NCBI GenBank assembly: GCA_015493525.1
Contig: WGCY01000046.1
Span: 1-56,858, forward strand
Length of the DNA: 56,858 bases
Source: Bacteroidales bacterium
GTDB taxonomy: Bacteria; Bacteroidota; Bacteroidia; Bacteroidales; F082
Direction: 5' to 3'
The position numbers were made by a program, and so were the translations under genes. The notes under the pieces were generated by a model, which saw only the letters and a program-made list of their open reading frames with translations, had not been told where the DNA came from and ran no database searches. Every line of letters starts with the position of its first letter. The first letter of the stretch is position 1. Below are positions 25,863-34,080 of the stretch, piece by piece.

Positions 25863-26450
25863 CTACTTTTCATAGAAATGCATCTCCAGAATATAGTTGT
25901 ACACCTTTTCGGGCATCCAGAAAGCCATGTTTTTCTTTGCGTGGATACCTTTTCTGATAAAGCTGGAAGAAATCTCCAGTAACGGTGCCGGGAAGCGTTT
26001 TATTTTGGGGTTTTCCGCATATTTGCCCAGAGAAGAACCAGGCCTGGGATAAACATACAATGTGTACTGGCGAAGTATTTCCAGGTAATTTTTCCATTTG
26101 TGGAAATGACTGAAAATATCTGTACCACAAATCATTACAAACTCACGTTCCGGATATTTGTCCGAAAGCCATGTGAGGGTATCGATGGTATAGGATGGCC
26201 TCGGCATGTGGTATTCTATATTGGTAACTTTCAGTTTAGGCTGGTCTTCTACCGCCAGGCGTACCAAGGCAAGGCGATGAACCTCTGAAAGCAGCGAAGC
26301 TTTCTGCTTTAGCGGGTTTTGCGGAGAAACAACAAACCACACCTCCTCCAAATCAGTAAACTCGGCCATGAAGTTGGCCAGTATCAAATGCCCCGAATGA
26401 ATGGGGTTAAACGAGCCAAACAATAAACCGGTTTTTTTTCTTTGATTCAA
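25863..26450 (-). CDS. nadD: Nicotinate-nucleotide adenylyltransferase
   Basis: A 195-residue cytosolic enzyme that joins ATP and nicotinate mononucleotide to form deamido-NAD, a step of NAD synthesis. The nucleotidyltransferase signature GSFNPIHSGHLILA (12-25) and the C-terminal ISSSFIRKG are diagnostic. Length is normal. It ends convergent to the ABC ATPase gene and lies downstream of the MDR oxidoreductase, gmk and yicC on the minus strand; 40 bases separate it from the oxidoreductase, so read-through is possible. Confidence 0.95.
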   Translation of the reverse strand: MNQRKKTGLLFGSFNPIHSGHLILANFMAEFTDLEEVWFVVSPQNPLKQKASLLSEVHRLALVRLAVEDQPKLKVTNIEYHMPRPSYTIDTLTWLSDKYPEREFVMICGTDIFSHFHKWKNYLEILRQYTLYVYPRPGSSLGKYAENPKIKRFPAPLLEISSSFIRKGIHAKKNMAFWMPEKVYNYILEMHFYEK

Positions 26451-26490
26451 AATAATATTTTTTGGTTGCCAAAAGAGAGAATGACTTCTG

Positions 26491-27495
26491 TTAAACTTTT
26501 GCTTTCAACAGCATTTTCCCCTTGCTCAGGTTTCGCAAATACTGAATCAGTCCGTTGCCTATATCATCAAAACCGATGCTCCCCTGAATTTTTGTCCGGT
26601 AAACCCCTGAAATAAACAACTGCTGCATTTCCAGGGATATTTGTTCAAAAAAGTCATCGTCCATCTGCTCGCGCCATTCGGGAAGGTTAAAGCCGGAGAT
26701 AACCTTGTCATGAAAAATCAGGTCCATGGGATTAATTCCCGAAATATCTTTTGTGGAAAGGCCTCCATACGAAACCAGCTCGGCATCTTCCGGCATGGCA
26801 TTAAAAATCTCCCCTGACAAAGGGCCGCCTACCGCATCAAAAGCGAGGCGTGCATCCAATTGCCGGACAAGTTTCCCTAACTTTTGTTTAAACTGTGGGC
26901 CGTTTTCCAGCAAGACATGCTTTGCGCCTTCTTTTTTCAAACGTTCCATTGTCTCCTGCTTCCTGACAATATCTATCACCTCAACCCCCATATCGGCAGC
27001 CATTTGGCGTACAAAGGCAGCCACCTGGCCACCAGCAGCATTTTGAATGACCGCACGGTTTTCACGCAACAAGGCGATATCCAGCAACCCGCGGGCGGTA
27101 AACGGGTTAATGGCAAAACAGGCTGCCTGGTCCATGTCCATCTCCTCATCCAGCACCACCAGTTTGTTGCGGCTGGTCAGGACAAATTCAGACCAGCTGC
27201 CACAACTCTCTTCCTGAATAAAAAAACTTACTTTTCGGCCAATAATATCTTCGGCACCTTCGCCTGCCTCCACCACAACCCCCGAACCTTCAAATCCGGG
27301 TACTGCCGGTACCTCTTTCACAATATTGTAACCGCCCATCAGGAAGGCAATGTCCGAAGGGTTACAGGGTGCGGCATGGACTTTTATGAGCACTTCATTG
27401 TTTTCGGGCCGGGGCAAAGCGCACTGCTCTGTACGCAGGCTCCGAATGGCCCTGATAATGTTTTTGTTGTAAGCGGGAAGAACGACTTTTTTCAT
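26491..27495 (-). CDS. Zinc-independent MDR alcohol dehydrogenase/quinone oxidoreductase-like protein
   Basis: A 334-residue medium-chain dehydrogenase/reductase. It has the N-terminal GroES-like domain (PCNPSDIAFLMG, VPAVPGFEGSGVVVEAGEG) and a Rossmann domain (QNAAGGQVAAFVRQMA). The zinc-ligand cysteines of classical alcohol dehydrogenases are not evident, which points to the NADPH:quinone or enoyl reductase branch. I use the ATG at 27495 (MKKVVLPAYN); an upstream ATG at 27585 would overlap the end of gmk and add unrelated residues. Its substrate is unknown. It follows gmk by 25 bases. Confidence 0.85.
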   Translation of the reverse strand: MKKVVLPAYNKNIIRAIRSLRTEQCALPRPENNEVLIKVHAAPCNPSDIAFLMGGYNIVKEVPAVPGFEGSGVVVEAGEGAEDIIGRKVSFFIQEESCGSWSEFVLTSRNKLVVLDEEMDMDQAACFAINPFTARGLLDIALLRENRAVIQNAAGGQVAAFVRQMAADMGVEVIDIVRKQETMERLKKEGAKHVLLENGPQFKQKLGKLVRQLDARLAFDAVGGPLSGEIFNAMPEDAELVSYGGLSTKDISGINPMDLIFHDKVISGFNLPEWREQMDDDFFEQISLEMQQLFISGVYRTKIQGSIGFDDIGNGLIQYLRNLSKGKMLLKAKV

Positions 27496-27520
27496 GTTAA
27501 TTAGTTCAGGATTAAAAGTT

Positions 27521-28117
27521 TCAGGCCTTATCATTCTCAATAAAATCACGAACCATCGCCAGGGCTTCTTTACGGGCAGTTTCAAGATTGTCGTTTACCA
27601 GCACTTTGTCGAAATATTTCTCAAAAGTAAGTTCATACCTGGCCCTGCCAATACGCTGACGAATACTCTCTTCGCTTTCCGTTGACCGGTGACGAAGCCG
27701 TGTTTCGAGCACAGCGATGGAAGGCGGCCTGACAAAAACGGCAAGGGCCTCATCACCATACATTTTTTTAATGTTCAGCCCGCCTTTTACATCCACATCA
27801 AAGGCCACCGAATCACCCCGTTGCCTGATCTTCTCCACCTCCGAACGCAACGAGCCGTAAAACTGGTTTTCATAAACTTCTTCCCATTCAACAAAGGCAT
27901 TTTCTGCTATCTTTTTTTTAAATTCCCCCACACTGATGAAGAAATAATCATGGCCGTTCCTTTCTCCCGGCCTTGGCGGACGGCTGGTGGCAGAAACCGA
28001 AAAAGAGAGATGGGGCAACTGCTCCATGACATAATGCAAAAGGGTTGTTTTTCCCGAACCCGAAGGTGCGGAAAAAATAATCAGTTTTCCTTTTTTATGT
28101 TTCCCGGAACGCCCCAT
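27521..28117 (-). CDS. gmk: Guanylate kinase
   Basis: A 198-residue P-loop enzyme phosphorylating GMP/dGMP to GDP/dGDP. Visible are the P-loop FSAPSGSGKTTLLH (15-28), the GMP-binding SATSRPPRPGERNGHDYFF (about 43-61) and DVDVKGGLNIK. Length is typical. Its start shares a base with the yicC stop (TAATG type overlap at 28117), and yicC-gmk adjacency is a conserved pair in bacteria, supporting both calls. Confidence 0.96.
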   Translation of the reverse strand: MGRSGKHKKGKLIIFSAPSGSGKTTLLHYVMEQLPHLSFSVSATSRPPRPGERNGHDYFFISVGEFKKKIAENAFVEWEEVYENQFYGSLRSEVEKIRQRGDSVAFDVDVKGGLNIKKMYGDEALAVFVRPPSIAVLETRLRHRSTESEESIRQRIGRARYELTFEKYFDKVLVNDNLETARKEALAMVRDFIENDKA

Positions 28118-28992
28118 TACAAAACATTCAGCATTTGTTCTTTAATCTTTTCCAATTCATCTTTCATAAGAACTACAATTTTTTGCATACCGGCATCGTT
28201 GGATTTGGAGCCGAGCGTATTAATTTCCCGTCCGATTTCCTGAAGGACAAAAGCCAGTTTCTTCCCCACGATTTCTTCCGAATCCAACACCTCAAGAAAA
28301 TACTCGCAGTGCTTCTTCAAGCGAATCTTTTCCTCGGTAACATCCAGTTTTTCAATATAATAAATAAGTTCCTGCTCAAGCCGGTTTTCATCGTACTGCC
28401 GGTTGGAAATGTTCTCTTCCAGACTTTTCGAGATACGGTCCCTGATTCGTTCCACCCTGGCTTTCTCGAAAGGCTCAACCTGGCCGAGAAGCTGTAAAAT
28501 GATGGCAATACGCTCTCGAAAATCATTTTCAAGCACGCTGCCCTCCTGTTCCCTGAACCGTGAAACTTTATCAACAGCTTCATCAACTGCTTTCAGCAAA
28601 ACAGGCCAGTCATCCCCAGCAAGCACCACTTCCTCAGCGGAAAACACATCAGGGAGCCGGGTAATTAATGCCAGATAATCTTCCCTTTCATCGTCGCCTA
28701 TTTCTTTGGCAAACGACTTCATCTGTTCGTAATATTTACGTGCCAGGGCCTTGTTGAGAACAGGGGCATCTGTTTTCCCCTGCTGTTCCCTGTAAACAGA
28801 AAAATCAATTTTTCCCCGTTGTAGGCCATCCCGCAGGACAGTCCTGAGCTTAATTTCGTTTTCGCGGAACGATGACGGTATGCGCACACTAATGTCCAGC
28901 TGTTTGCTGTTTAATGTCCTGATTTCCACAATCATTTTTTGATGTTGGATGACGGCCACAGCTTTTCCATAGCCGGTCATAGATTTAATCAT
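28117..28992 (-). CDS. yicC: YicC family protein (endoribonuclease-like)
   Basis: A 291-residue protein with the characteristic N-terminus MIKSMTGYGKA, EIRTLNSKQLD and the C-terminal RKxD-like LAFVLQEIGREINTLGSK segment. E. coli YicC has been reported to act in RNA turnover; other family members are uncharacterised. It leads the yicC-gmk pair and has a -7 element 18 bases before its start. Length is normal and nothing is missing. Confidence 0.93.
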   Translation of the reverse strand: MIKSMTGYGKAVAVIQHQKMIVEIRTLNSKQLDISVRIPSSFRENEIKLRTVLRDGLQRGKIDFSVYREQQGKTDAPVLNKALARKYYEQMKSFAKEIGDDEREDYLALITRLPDVFSAEEVVLAGDDWPVLLKAVDEAVDKVSRFREQEGSVLENDFRERIAIILQLLGQVEPFEKARVERIRDRISKSLEENISNRQYDENRLEQELIYYIEKLDVTEEKIRLKKHCEYFLEVLDSEEIVGKKLAFVLQEIGREINTLGSKSNDAGMQKIVVLMKDELEKIKEQMLNVL

Positions 28993-29010
28993 AACCTTTT
29001 ATTTTACCTG

Positions 29011-29018
29011 CAAAGATA
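29011..29018 (-). promoter_or_regulatory. -7 element TATCTTTG for yicC-gmk
   Basis: Minus strand TATCTTTG matches TAnnTTTG perfectly. Transcription would start near 29005, about 13 bases before the yicC ATG at 28992. Confidence 0.45.
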
Positions 29019-29143
29019 AGCGATTATTCTCATACCTGATGGCGGCCTTTAAAGTATGGGAGGACATCACTTTACCGGATTTCAGAAAATAACCGGCAGG
29101 GAATGGCGCATCTTACGAAAAAAAACTAATTTTGCTTCAAAGA

Positions 29144-30556
29144 ATGAAAAAGATTCGCTTTATCGGCTTGCTTCTTTTGGCACCTGTCCTGCTACAGGCA
29201 TCAAACATTCCCACTTCGGATAGTTTACAGCAAATATTGGATACGGTTCAGGGCAAGGCAAAGGTCCTGCTGCTTATCAAACTATCCGAGCAAAATCGCA
29301 ACACGTCTGTTTACGACTGCAAACAATACTATGAGGAGGCATTTCAGTATGCAAAGAAAAACAATTATATACGCCTCATGGGCCGTTCTGATAAATCAAT
29401 GGGGGTTAGCTGTTTTTATTGGGGCGAAATGCGGGATGCTTTCCGGTATTTTAAAGCGGGCCTGTATTATTTCCGCCGGGGGGGCGACAAAAAAGGGCAG
29501 TCCGACTGTTTAAACGACATGGGCCTCATATACGAAAACTGGGCAAAATTTGATAGTGCCGCTTTTTACTATCAGGCATCTTACAATATTGAAAAGGCGT
29601 TGGGAAATGAGGTAGGTGAAGCCACTTCCCTTATCAATCTGGGAAATATTTATTTCTACCACAAAGATTATCACAACGCTTTAACAAATTTTTATAAAGC
29701 CCTGAAAAAGTTTGCCGGGGCCAAAGACCAAAACGGTATCTCAATGGCATATAACAGCCTTGCCATTATTTACACGCAGATTGGCGATTTTAATAAAGCA
29801 TTGGATTATCTTGAAAAAGCAAAAGATACCTATTCCAAAACCGGGGATAAACGCAAACTCTCGCGGGTGCTTAACAATATGGCAGACATATACAGTGGCC
29901 ATCTGAAAGAATACCGCAAAGCGGAAATCCTCTACAATAAAGTGCTCAGCATAAAAGAAGAACTGGGGGACAAAGAAGGAATTGCCCTGGTAAAATGTAA
30001 CCTTGGTATTATGAATAGCCAAATGGACAACTTGCAGCAAGCATTGAAATATTTTAATGAGAGCCAGGCCATGTACCTTAAAACCGGGGATAAATCCGGA
30101 TTAAGCATGGTTTTTCAAAACAGGGGAAAAACTTTTCAAAGTGCAGGCATGTACCATAAGGCATTGAAAGAGTTTCAAAAAAGCCTGGCCATCTCAAAGG
30201 AAACAGGGCTTAAGAGTTTTACTATCAACAATTATCTCGGGTTGCTCAAATGCTATGCCGCCTTGGGAGAGTATAATAATTTCAACAAATATTTTAATCT
30301 TTATGAGCGAAGCAAAGATACTTTGGCACTGAAACTGGAAAAGATAAAAATCAGTAAGCTGGAAGCCAAATACAAGAAAATTTCACAGCCTGTGCCAAAG
30401 GAAAACAGAACCGCTGTCCCTGACAAGGCGACGACAGGCCAGCCGCCTTATCTTTTGCTTTTTGGCCTTGCATTGGCAATTATCGTTTTGATACTGGTGT
30501 TATTTCTTTACAGAAAAGCCAAAAAAGAAGTATCGAAATATAAAATAGAAAAATAA
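29144..30556 (+). CDS. Exported TPR-repeat membrane protein
   Basis: A 470-residue protein with signal peptide MKKIRFIGLLLLAPVLLQA, then about eight tetratricopeptide units of the TPR_12 type (for example SDCLNDMGLIYENWAKFDSA, TSLINLGNIYFYHKDYHNAL and RVLNNMADIYSG), one transmembrane segment near 440-460 (LLLFGLALAIIVLILVLFLY) and a short basic tail. In Bacteroidota this layout usually continues into a LuxR-type helix-turn-helix or a histidine kinase, but here the protein stops just after the membrane segment, so it may be a scaffold or a shortened sensor. The ATG at 29144 begins the signal peptide; an ATG at 29132 is overlapped by a -7 element (29127-29134). Confidence 0.85.
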   Translation: MKKIRFIGLLLLAPVLLQASNIPTSDSLQQILDTVQGKAKVLLLIKLSEQNRNTSVYDCKQYYEEAFQYAKKNNYIRLMGRSDKSMGVSCFYWGEMRDAFRYFKAGLYYFRRGGDKKGQSDCLNDMGLIYENWAKFDSAAFYYQASYNIEKALGNEVGEATSLINLGNIYFYHKDYHNALTNFYKALKKFAGAKDQNGISMAYNSLAIIYTQIGDFNKALDYLEKAKDTYSKTGDKRKLSRVLNNMADIYSGHLKEYRKAEILYNKVLSIKEELGDKEGIALVKCNLGIMNSQMDNLQQALKYFNESQAMYLKTGDKSGLSMVFQNRGKTFQSAGMYHKALKEFQKSLAISKETGLKSFTINNYLGLLKCYAALGEYNNFNKYFNLYERSKDTLALKLEKIKISKLEAKYKKISQPVPKENRTAVPDKATTGQPPYLLLFGLALAIIVLILVLFLYRKAKKEVSKYKIEK

Positions 30557-30612
30557 ACCGACGGAAATTATTTTGCCGGTAATTCTGTTTTTTTCTTATC
30601 TTCAGCCCATTA

Positions 30613-30620
30613 TAATTTTG
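30613..30620 (+). promoter_or_regulatory. -7 element TAATTTTG for the phospholipase-D-like gene
   Basis: TAATTTTG matches TAnnTTTG; the start of transcription is expected near 30627, which argues for the ATG at 30640 rather than a TTG at 30625 as translation start. Confidence 0.45.
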
Positions 30621-30639
30621 TCTTTTGAGCCAACACAAA

Positions 30640-31713
30640 ATGGATAAGACCTCTCAATTTCAGCTGTTTTCAGACCCATGGAAATACTATGCCATAATGT
30701 TGGACGACATAGCCTCGGCAAAGGAGTTTGTCTATCTTGAAACATTTCGGCTTGCCAACGATGTTATGGGCGAACGGTTTCGGGATAAGCTGACACGGGC
30801 AGCAGAAAGCGGCGTAGAAGTAAAACTGCTCATCGATTACTGGGGGGGAAGTAGTGTCCGTTCCGGATTTTTCGACAAACTTATCAAAGCCGGTGGCGAA
30901 GTGAGGTTTTTTAAGAAAATTAAATATAACTTCGACTTTTTCACCAGAAGCCATCGCAGAAATCACCGTAAGCTATTGCTTATTGACAATAAAATCAGCT
31001 ATATAGGTTCATCAAACATTACCGGTTACAACCTTAACTGGCGCGAATCGGTATTGCGTATGCAAAACAACATCACTCCCATATTTAAGAAGTCGTTCCT
31101 TCAGGATTTTAAAATATACAACCGTTATATTTTCAGCAAGGCCTATTATACCCGTCCCATCAGACATGAAAACTTCGAGATTGTCAGGGATGTGCCCCTC
31201 ATCACCCGAAAGAAGATTAACAACAAATTTATTGAATACATCAAGCAAGCCAAAAAGTCCATAGACATCGAAACGCCCTATTTCCTTCCGGGTTTTATGC
31301 TGCGCAAAAGCCTTATGGATGCAGCACAACGCGGGGTAGAGATTAATATCTTTTTACCGAAAAAATCCGATGTGAACCTGATAGACATCCTGCGCAACAA
31401 ATATCTGGGGCCGTTGTCCAGGAAAGGCATCCATTTTTTGTTTTATGAGTCCAACAACCTGCACGCAAAACTCTTTCTCGCTGATAAAAAGCATTTTGCT
31501 GTCGGCTCCTCCAACATCGATTACCGAAGTTTTCGGTACATGTTTGAGATTATGCTGTTTGGCAGTCATCCGGATATAGCGCAGCAGGTTGTTCAACATG
31601 TCGATGAGACCCGGAAATCAACCATTCCATTTATTTATGGGCAATGGAAAAACCGTCCCCCCATAGAGAAGTTCTTTGAGTGGCTGCTCCTTCCATTCCG
31701 GCACCTGTTGTAA
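30640..31713 (+). CDS. Phospholipase D superfamily / cardiolipin synthase-like protein
   Basis: A 357-residue protein with two HKD motifs: HRKLLLIDNK around residue 108-117 followed by GSSN, and HAKLFLADKK around 274-283 followed by GSSN. This is the hallmark of cardiolipin synthases and other phosphatidyltransferases. The two N-terminal membrane segments of full-length ClsA are absent, as in soluble ClsB-like enzymes. It would act at the inner membrane face to make or remodel cardiolipin; other PLD activities cannot be excluded. It stands alone between the TPR gene and rocD. Confidence 0.9.
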   Translation: MDKTSQFQLFSDPWKYYAIMLDDIASAKEFVYLETFRLANDVMGERFRDKLTRAAESGVEVKLLIDYWGGSSVRSGFFDKLIKAGGEVRFFKKIKYNFDFFTRSHRRNHRKLLLIDNKISYIGSSNITGYNLNWRESVLRMQNNITPIFKKSFLQDFKIYNRYIFSKAYYTRPIRHENFEIVRDVPLITRKKINNKFIEYIKQAKKSIDIETPYFLPGFMLRKSLMDAAQRGVEINIFLPKKSDVNLIDILRNKYLGPLSRKGIHFLFYESNNLHAKLFLADKKHFAVGSSNIDYRSFRYMFEIMLFGSHPDIAQQVVQHVDETRKSTIPFIYGQWKNRPPIEKFFEWLLLPFRHLL

Positions 31714-31804
31714 GACTTTCCACACGCTTAATGAATCCCTGAAAAACTTCTAAGTAAAACCCTGAATTCTCCCTTTTCAGCGATAAGGATACATGGAATT
31801 CAAT

Positions 31805-31812
31805 TACTTTTG
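31805..31812 (+). promoter_or_regulatory. -7 element TACTTTTG for rocD
   Basis: TACTTTTG matches TAnnTTTG; the expected leader is about 45 bases before the rocD ATG at 31864. No -33 TTG at standard spacing was seen. Confidence 0.4.
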
Positions 31813-31863
31813 TGCGGTAAATAAAAAAGAGAGTTCATTATAAATTATATAAAATTAAAGGAC

Positions 31864-33084
31864 ATGTCAGAAAAACTCACTTCAAAAAAGGCCATGGAAC
31901 TGGAGGACAAATACGGTGCACACAATTACCATCCGCTTCCGGTGGTTTTGGCCAAAGGCAAAGGCCCCAAAGTGTGGGATGCCGAAGGAAAAGAATATTT
32001 TGATTTCCTGTCTGCCTACTCTGCTGTAAACCAAGGCCATTGCCATCCGAAAATTATAAAAGCACTTACCGATCAGGCACAATTGTTGACCCTCACATCA
32101 CGCGCTTTTTATAATGACACGTTGGGTGCCTATGAAAAATACATAACCGAATATTTTGGTTACGACAAAGTACTTCCAATGAACTCAGGGGCAGAAGGCG
32201 ATGAAACGGCCCTGAAACTCTGTCGTAAATGGGCCTACACCCGTAAGGGAATCCCGGAAAATCAAGCAAAGATTATCGTCTGTGCCAACAATTTCCACGG
32301 ACGTACCATTACCATTATTTCCATGTCCACTGATCCCGAAGCCCGCAATGACTTTGGTCCCTATACTCCCGGATTTATCACCATACCTTACAATGACATT
32401 CCCTCTTTGGAAAAAGCACTGGAAGAGGACAATGTGGCCGGATTTCTTGTGGAGCCTATCCAGGGGGAAGCCGGGGTAATGGTCCCGGATGAAGGTTATC
32501 TGAAAAAAGCTTACGATTTATGTAAAGCCAAAAATGTCCTGTTTATTGCCGATGAGGTACAAACCGGCATTGCCCGTACCGGAAAGCTGCTGGCATGCGA
32601 CCACGAAGGCGTTCGCCCGGACGTGCTCATCCTCGGAAAAGCCTTGTCGGGAGGAGCTTACCCCATCTCAGCTGTATTGGCCGATGACGATATTATGCTT
32701 ACTATCAAACCCGGTGAACACGGCTCGACTTTTGGAGGGAACCCCATTGCAGCAAAAGTAGCCGTTGCCGCTCTTGAGGTCATCAAAGAAGAAAAACTGG
32801 CTGAAAGGGCAGAAAAACTTGGTAAAATATTCCGTGGCGAGATGAAGAAAATATCTTCGGATATGATAGAATTGGTCCGGGGCAAAGGACTGCTCAATGC
32901 CATCATAATTCGTCCCAAAAATGGAAAAACAGCCTGGGATGTCTGTCTGAAAATGGCGGAGAACGGTTTACTGGCAAAACCCACCCATGACCATATCATA
33001 CGTTTTGCCCCTCCTTTGGTCATTAGCGAAGAAGAACTTATGCAGGCCGTAGAGATTATTAAAAAATCAATTCTTTCTTTTTAA
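31864..33084 (+). CDS. rocD: Ornithine aminotransferase
   Basis: A 406-residue PLP-dependent class III aminotransferase that converts ornithine and 2-oxoglutarate to glutamate semialdehyde and glutamate, linking arginine and proline metabolism. Family features are [33 protein letters not shown], the aspartate in FIADEVQTG and the PLP lysine in [15 protein letters not shown]. The whole sequence matches RocD rather than acetylornithine aminotransferase, especially [13 protein letters not shown] and the C-terminal RFAPPLVI. Monocistronic, with its own terminator. Confidence 0.93.
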   Translation: MSEKLTSKKAMELEDKYGAHNYHPLPVVLAKGKGPKVWDAEGKEYFDFLSAYSAVNQGHCHPKIIKALTDQAQLLTLTSRAFYNDTLGAYEKYITEYFGYDKVLPMNSGAEGDETALKLCRKWAYTRKGIPENQAKIIVCANNFHGRTITIISMSTDPEARNDFGPYTPGFITIPYNDIPSLEKALEEDNVAGFLVEPIQGEAGVMVPDEGYLKKAYDLCKAKNVLFIADEVQTGIARTGKLLACDHEGVRPDVLILGKALSGGAYPISAVLADDDIMLTIKPGEHGSTFGGNPIAAKVAVAALEVIKEEKLAERAEKLGKIFRGEMKKISSDMIELVRGKGLLNAIIIRPKNGKTAWDVCLKMAENGLLAKPTHDHIIRFAPPLVISEEELMQAVEIIKKSILSF

Positions 33085-33106
33085 AAGTCTGACATGTAAA
33101 ATATTA

Positions 33107-33136
33107 GGGCCGGAAACAAAATCCGGTTCTTTTTTT
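33107..33136 (+). terminator. Intrinsic terminator of rocD
   Basis: An 8-bp stem (33107-33114 with 33122-33129, two G-U pairs, core CCGGA/TCCGG) with a 7-base loop is followed by seven Ts (33130-33136), 22 bases after the rocD stop. Confidence 0.7.
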
Positions 33137-33151
33137 ATGGAAAAATCTCAT

Positions 33152-33184
33152 ACAAAAAAGCTTCGACCATGTGGCCGAAGCTTT
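33152..33184 (-). terminator. Hairpin with minus-strand T-run, AAAGCTTCG/CGAAGCTTT
   Basis: Perfect 9-bp arms AAAGCTTCG (33157-33165) and CGAAGCTTT (33176-33184) enclose 10 bases with further CC/GG pairing. The T-run follows the stem only on the minus strand, so it would stop leftward transcription. No minus-strand gene ends here, making its role unclear: it could block antisense reading from the leftward TonB receptor gene into rocD. Confidence 0.5.
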
Positions 33185-33291
33185 CTCAATATTAACCTAA
33201 AACCCTCATAAAGAAAGATAACCCAAAAAATTAACCTGCACTTTTCAGGGAACCCATACAATTCAAAAGATAAACGGCCGTTAATTTATTA

Positions 33292-33299
33292 TATATTTG
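33292..33299 (+). promoter_or_regulatory. -7 element TATATTTG for the small secreted protein gene
   Basis: TATATTTG is a perfect TAnnTTTG match, with a predicted leader of about 27 bases before the ATG at 33333. Confidence 0.45.
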
Positions 33300-33332
33300 T
33301 AAAAATTATTTAACTATTTTAAAATTTATATC

Positions 33333-34046
33333 ATGAAAAAATATCTTTCTCTGGTTTTGTTTGTCATAATGGGATTTTCAGCAGTAGCACAAACCAATTC
33401 AACTTTTACACGGACAGCAGATGACTTTTGGCGTATGGAAAAGCTGGAGGATGGTTCTTTCGCTAAAAATCACACCTCCATTGCAGGAAGCCCGTATTTG
33501 AATAAAGCATTTCAGCAGGGAAAGCTTATCAGTAAATATAACCTGACTTTTCCTGTTATTCCGTTACGCTACAATATCTACACGGACAATGTCGAATACA
33601 AATCTCCCAAAAACCAGATATTTGCGTTAAAAGGCCATGAGAAAATCGCCGGCTTTACAATAGACGATACTACTTTTCTTTTTTCGACCTATCTTAAAAA
33701 TAAGGATAAACTCTCGTCCGGTTATTTTCAGGTACTTGTTTCGGGAAAAACAACAGGGTTGTTAAAATACACCATTTATTTGTTGCAGGCACAGCCCGAA
33801 CGTCCGTATAGCCCTGCCAAGCCCGAACGTTTTTCACAAAAAACGCTGAGTTTTTACCTAAAGGTCGGGGACAATCCTGCTGTTTCCATCTCACGGGCCA
33901 AAGATGTTCTGAAACTTTTCCCAAAACAGAAAAGCCAGTTAAACAAATACATTAAACAGGAGGATATCCATGTACAAAAGCCGGCTGATTTCATTAAACT
34001 GGTTAATTACATTAACAGCTTAACAGCTTCAACATCCAATAAATAA
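33333..34046 (+). CDS. Secreted protein of unknown function
   Basis: A 237-residue protein with signal peptide MKKYLSLVLFVIMGFSAVAQ. The mature part contains an alternating beta-strand region (FPVIPLRYNIYTDNVEYKS, GYFQVLVSGKTTGLLKYTIY) and a C-terminal lysine-rich helical segment (LFPKQKSQLNKYIKQEDI). Such proteins are common in Bacteroidota; I recognise no named family beyond this and no catalytic motif. It has its own -7 element and ends 34 bases from the convergent TonB receptor gene. Confidence 0.7.
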   Translation: MKKYLSLVLFVIMGFSAVAQTNSTFTRTADDFWRMEKLEDGSFAKNHTSIAGSPYLNKAFQQGKLISKYNLTFPVIPLRYNIYTDNVEYKSPKNQIFALKGHEKIAGFTIDDTTFLFSTYLKNKDKLSSGYFQVLVSGKTTGLLKYTIYLLQAQPERPYSPAKPERFSQKTLSFYLKVGDNPAVSISRAKDVLKLFPKQKSQLNKYIKQEDIHVQKPADFIKLVNYINSLTASTSNK

Positions 34047-34080
34047 CCCTGTTTCCGGTTTTTCCAAAGCCATCCGGATT

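Noticed and set aside
30625-30639. TTG start for the phospholipase-D-like protein
   Set aside because: The -7 element at 30613-30620 places the transcript start at about 30627, after the TTG; the ATG at 30640 is preferred.
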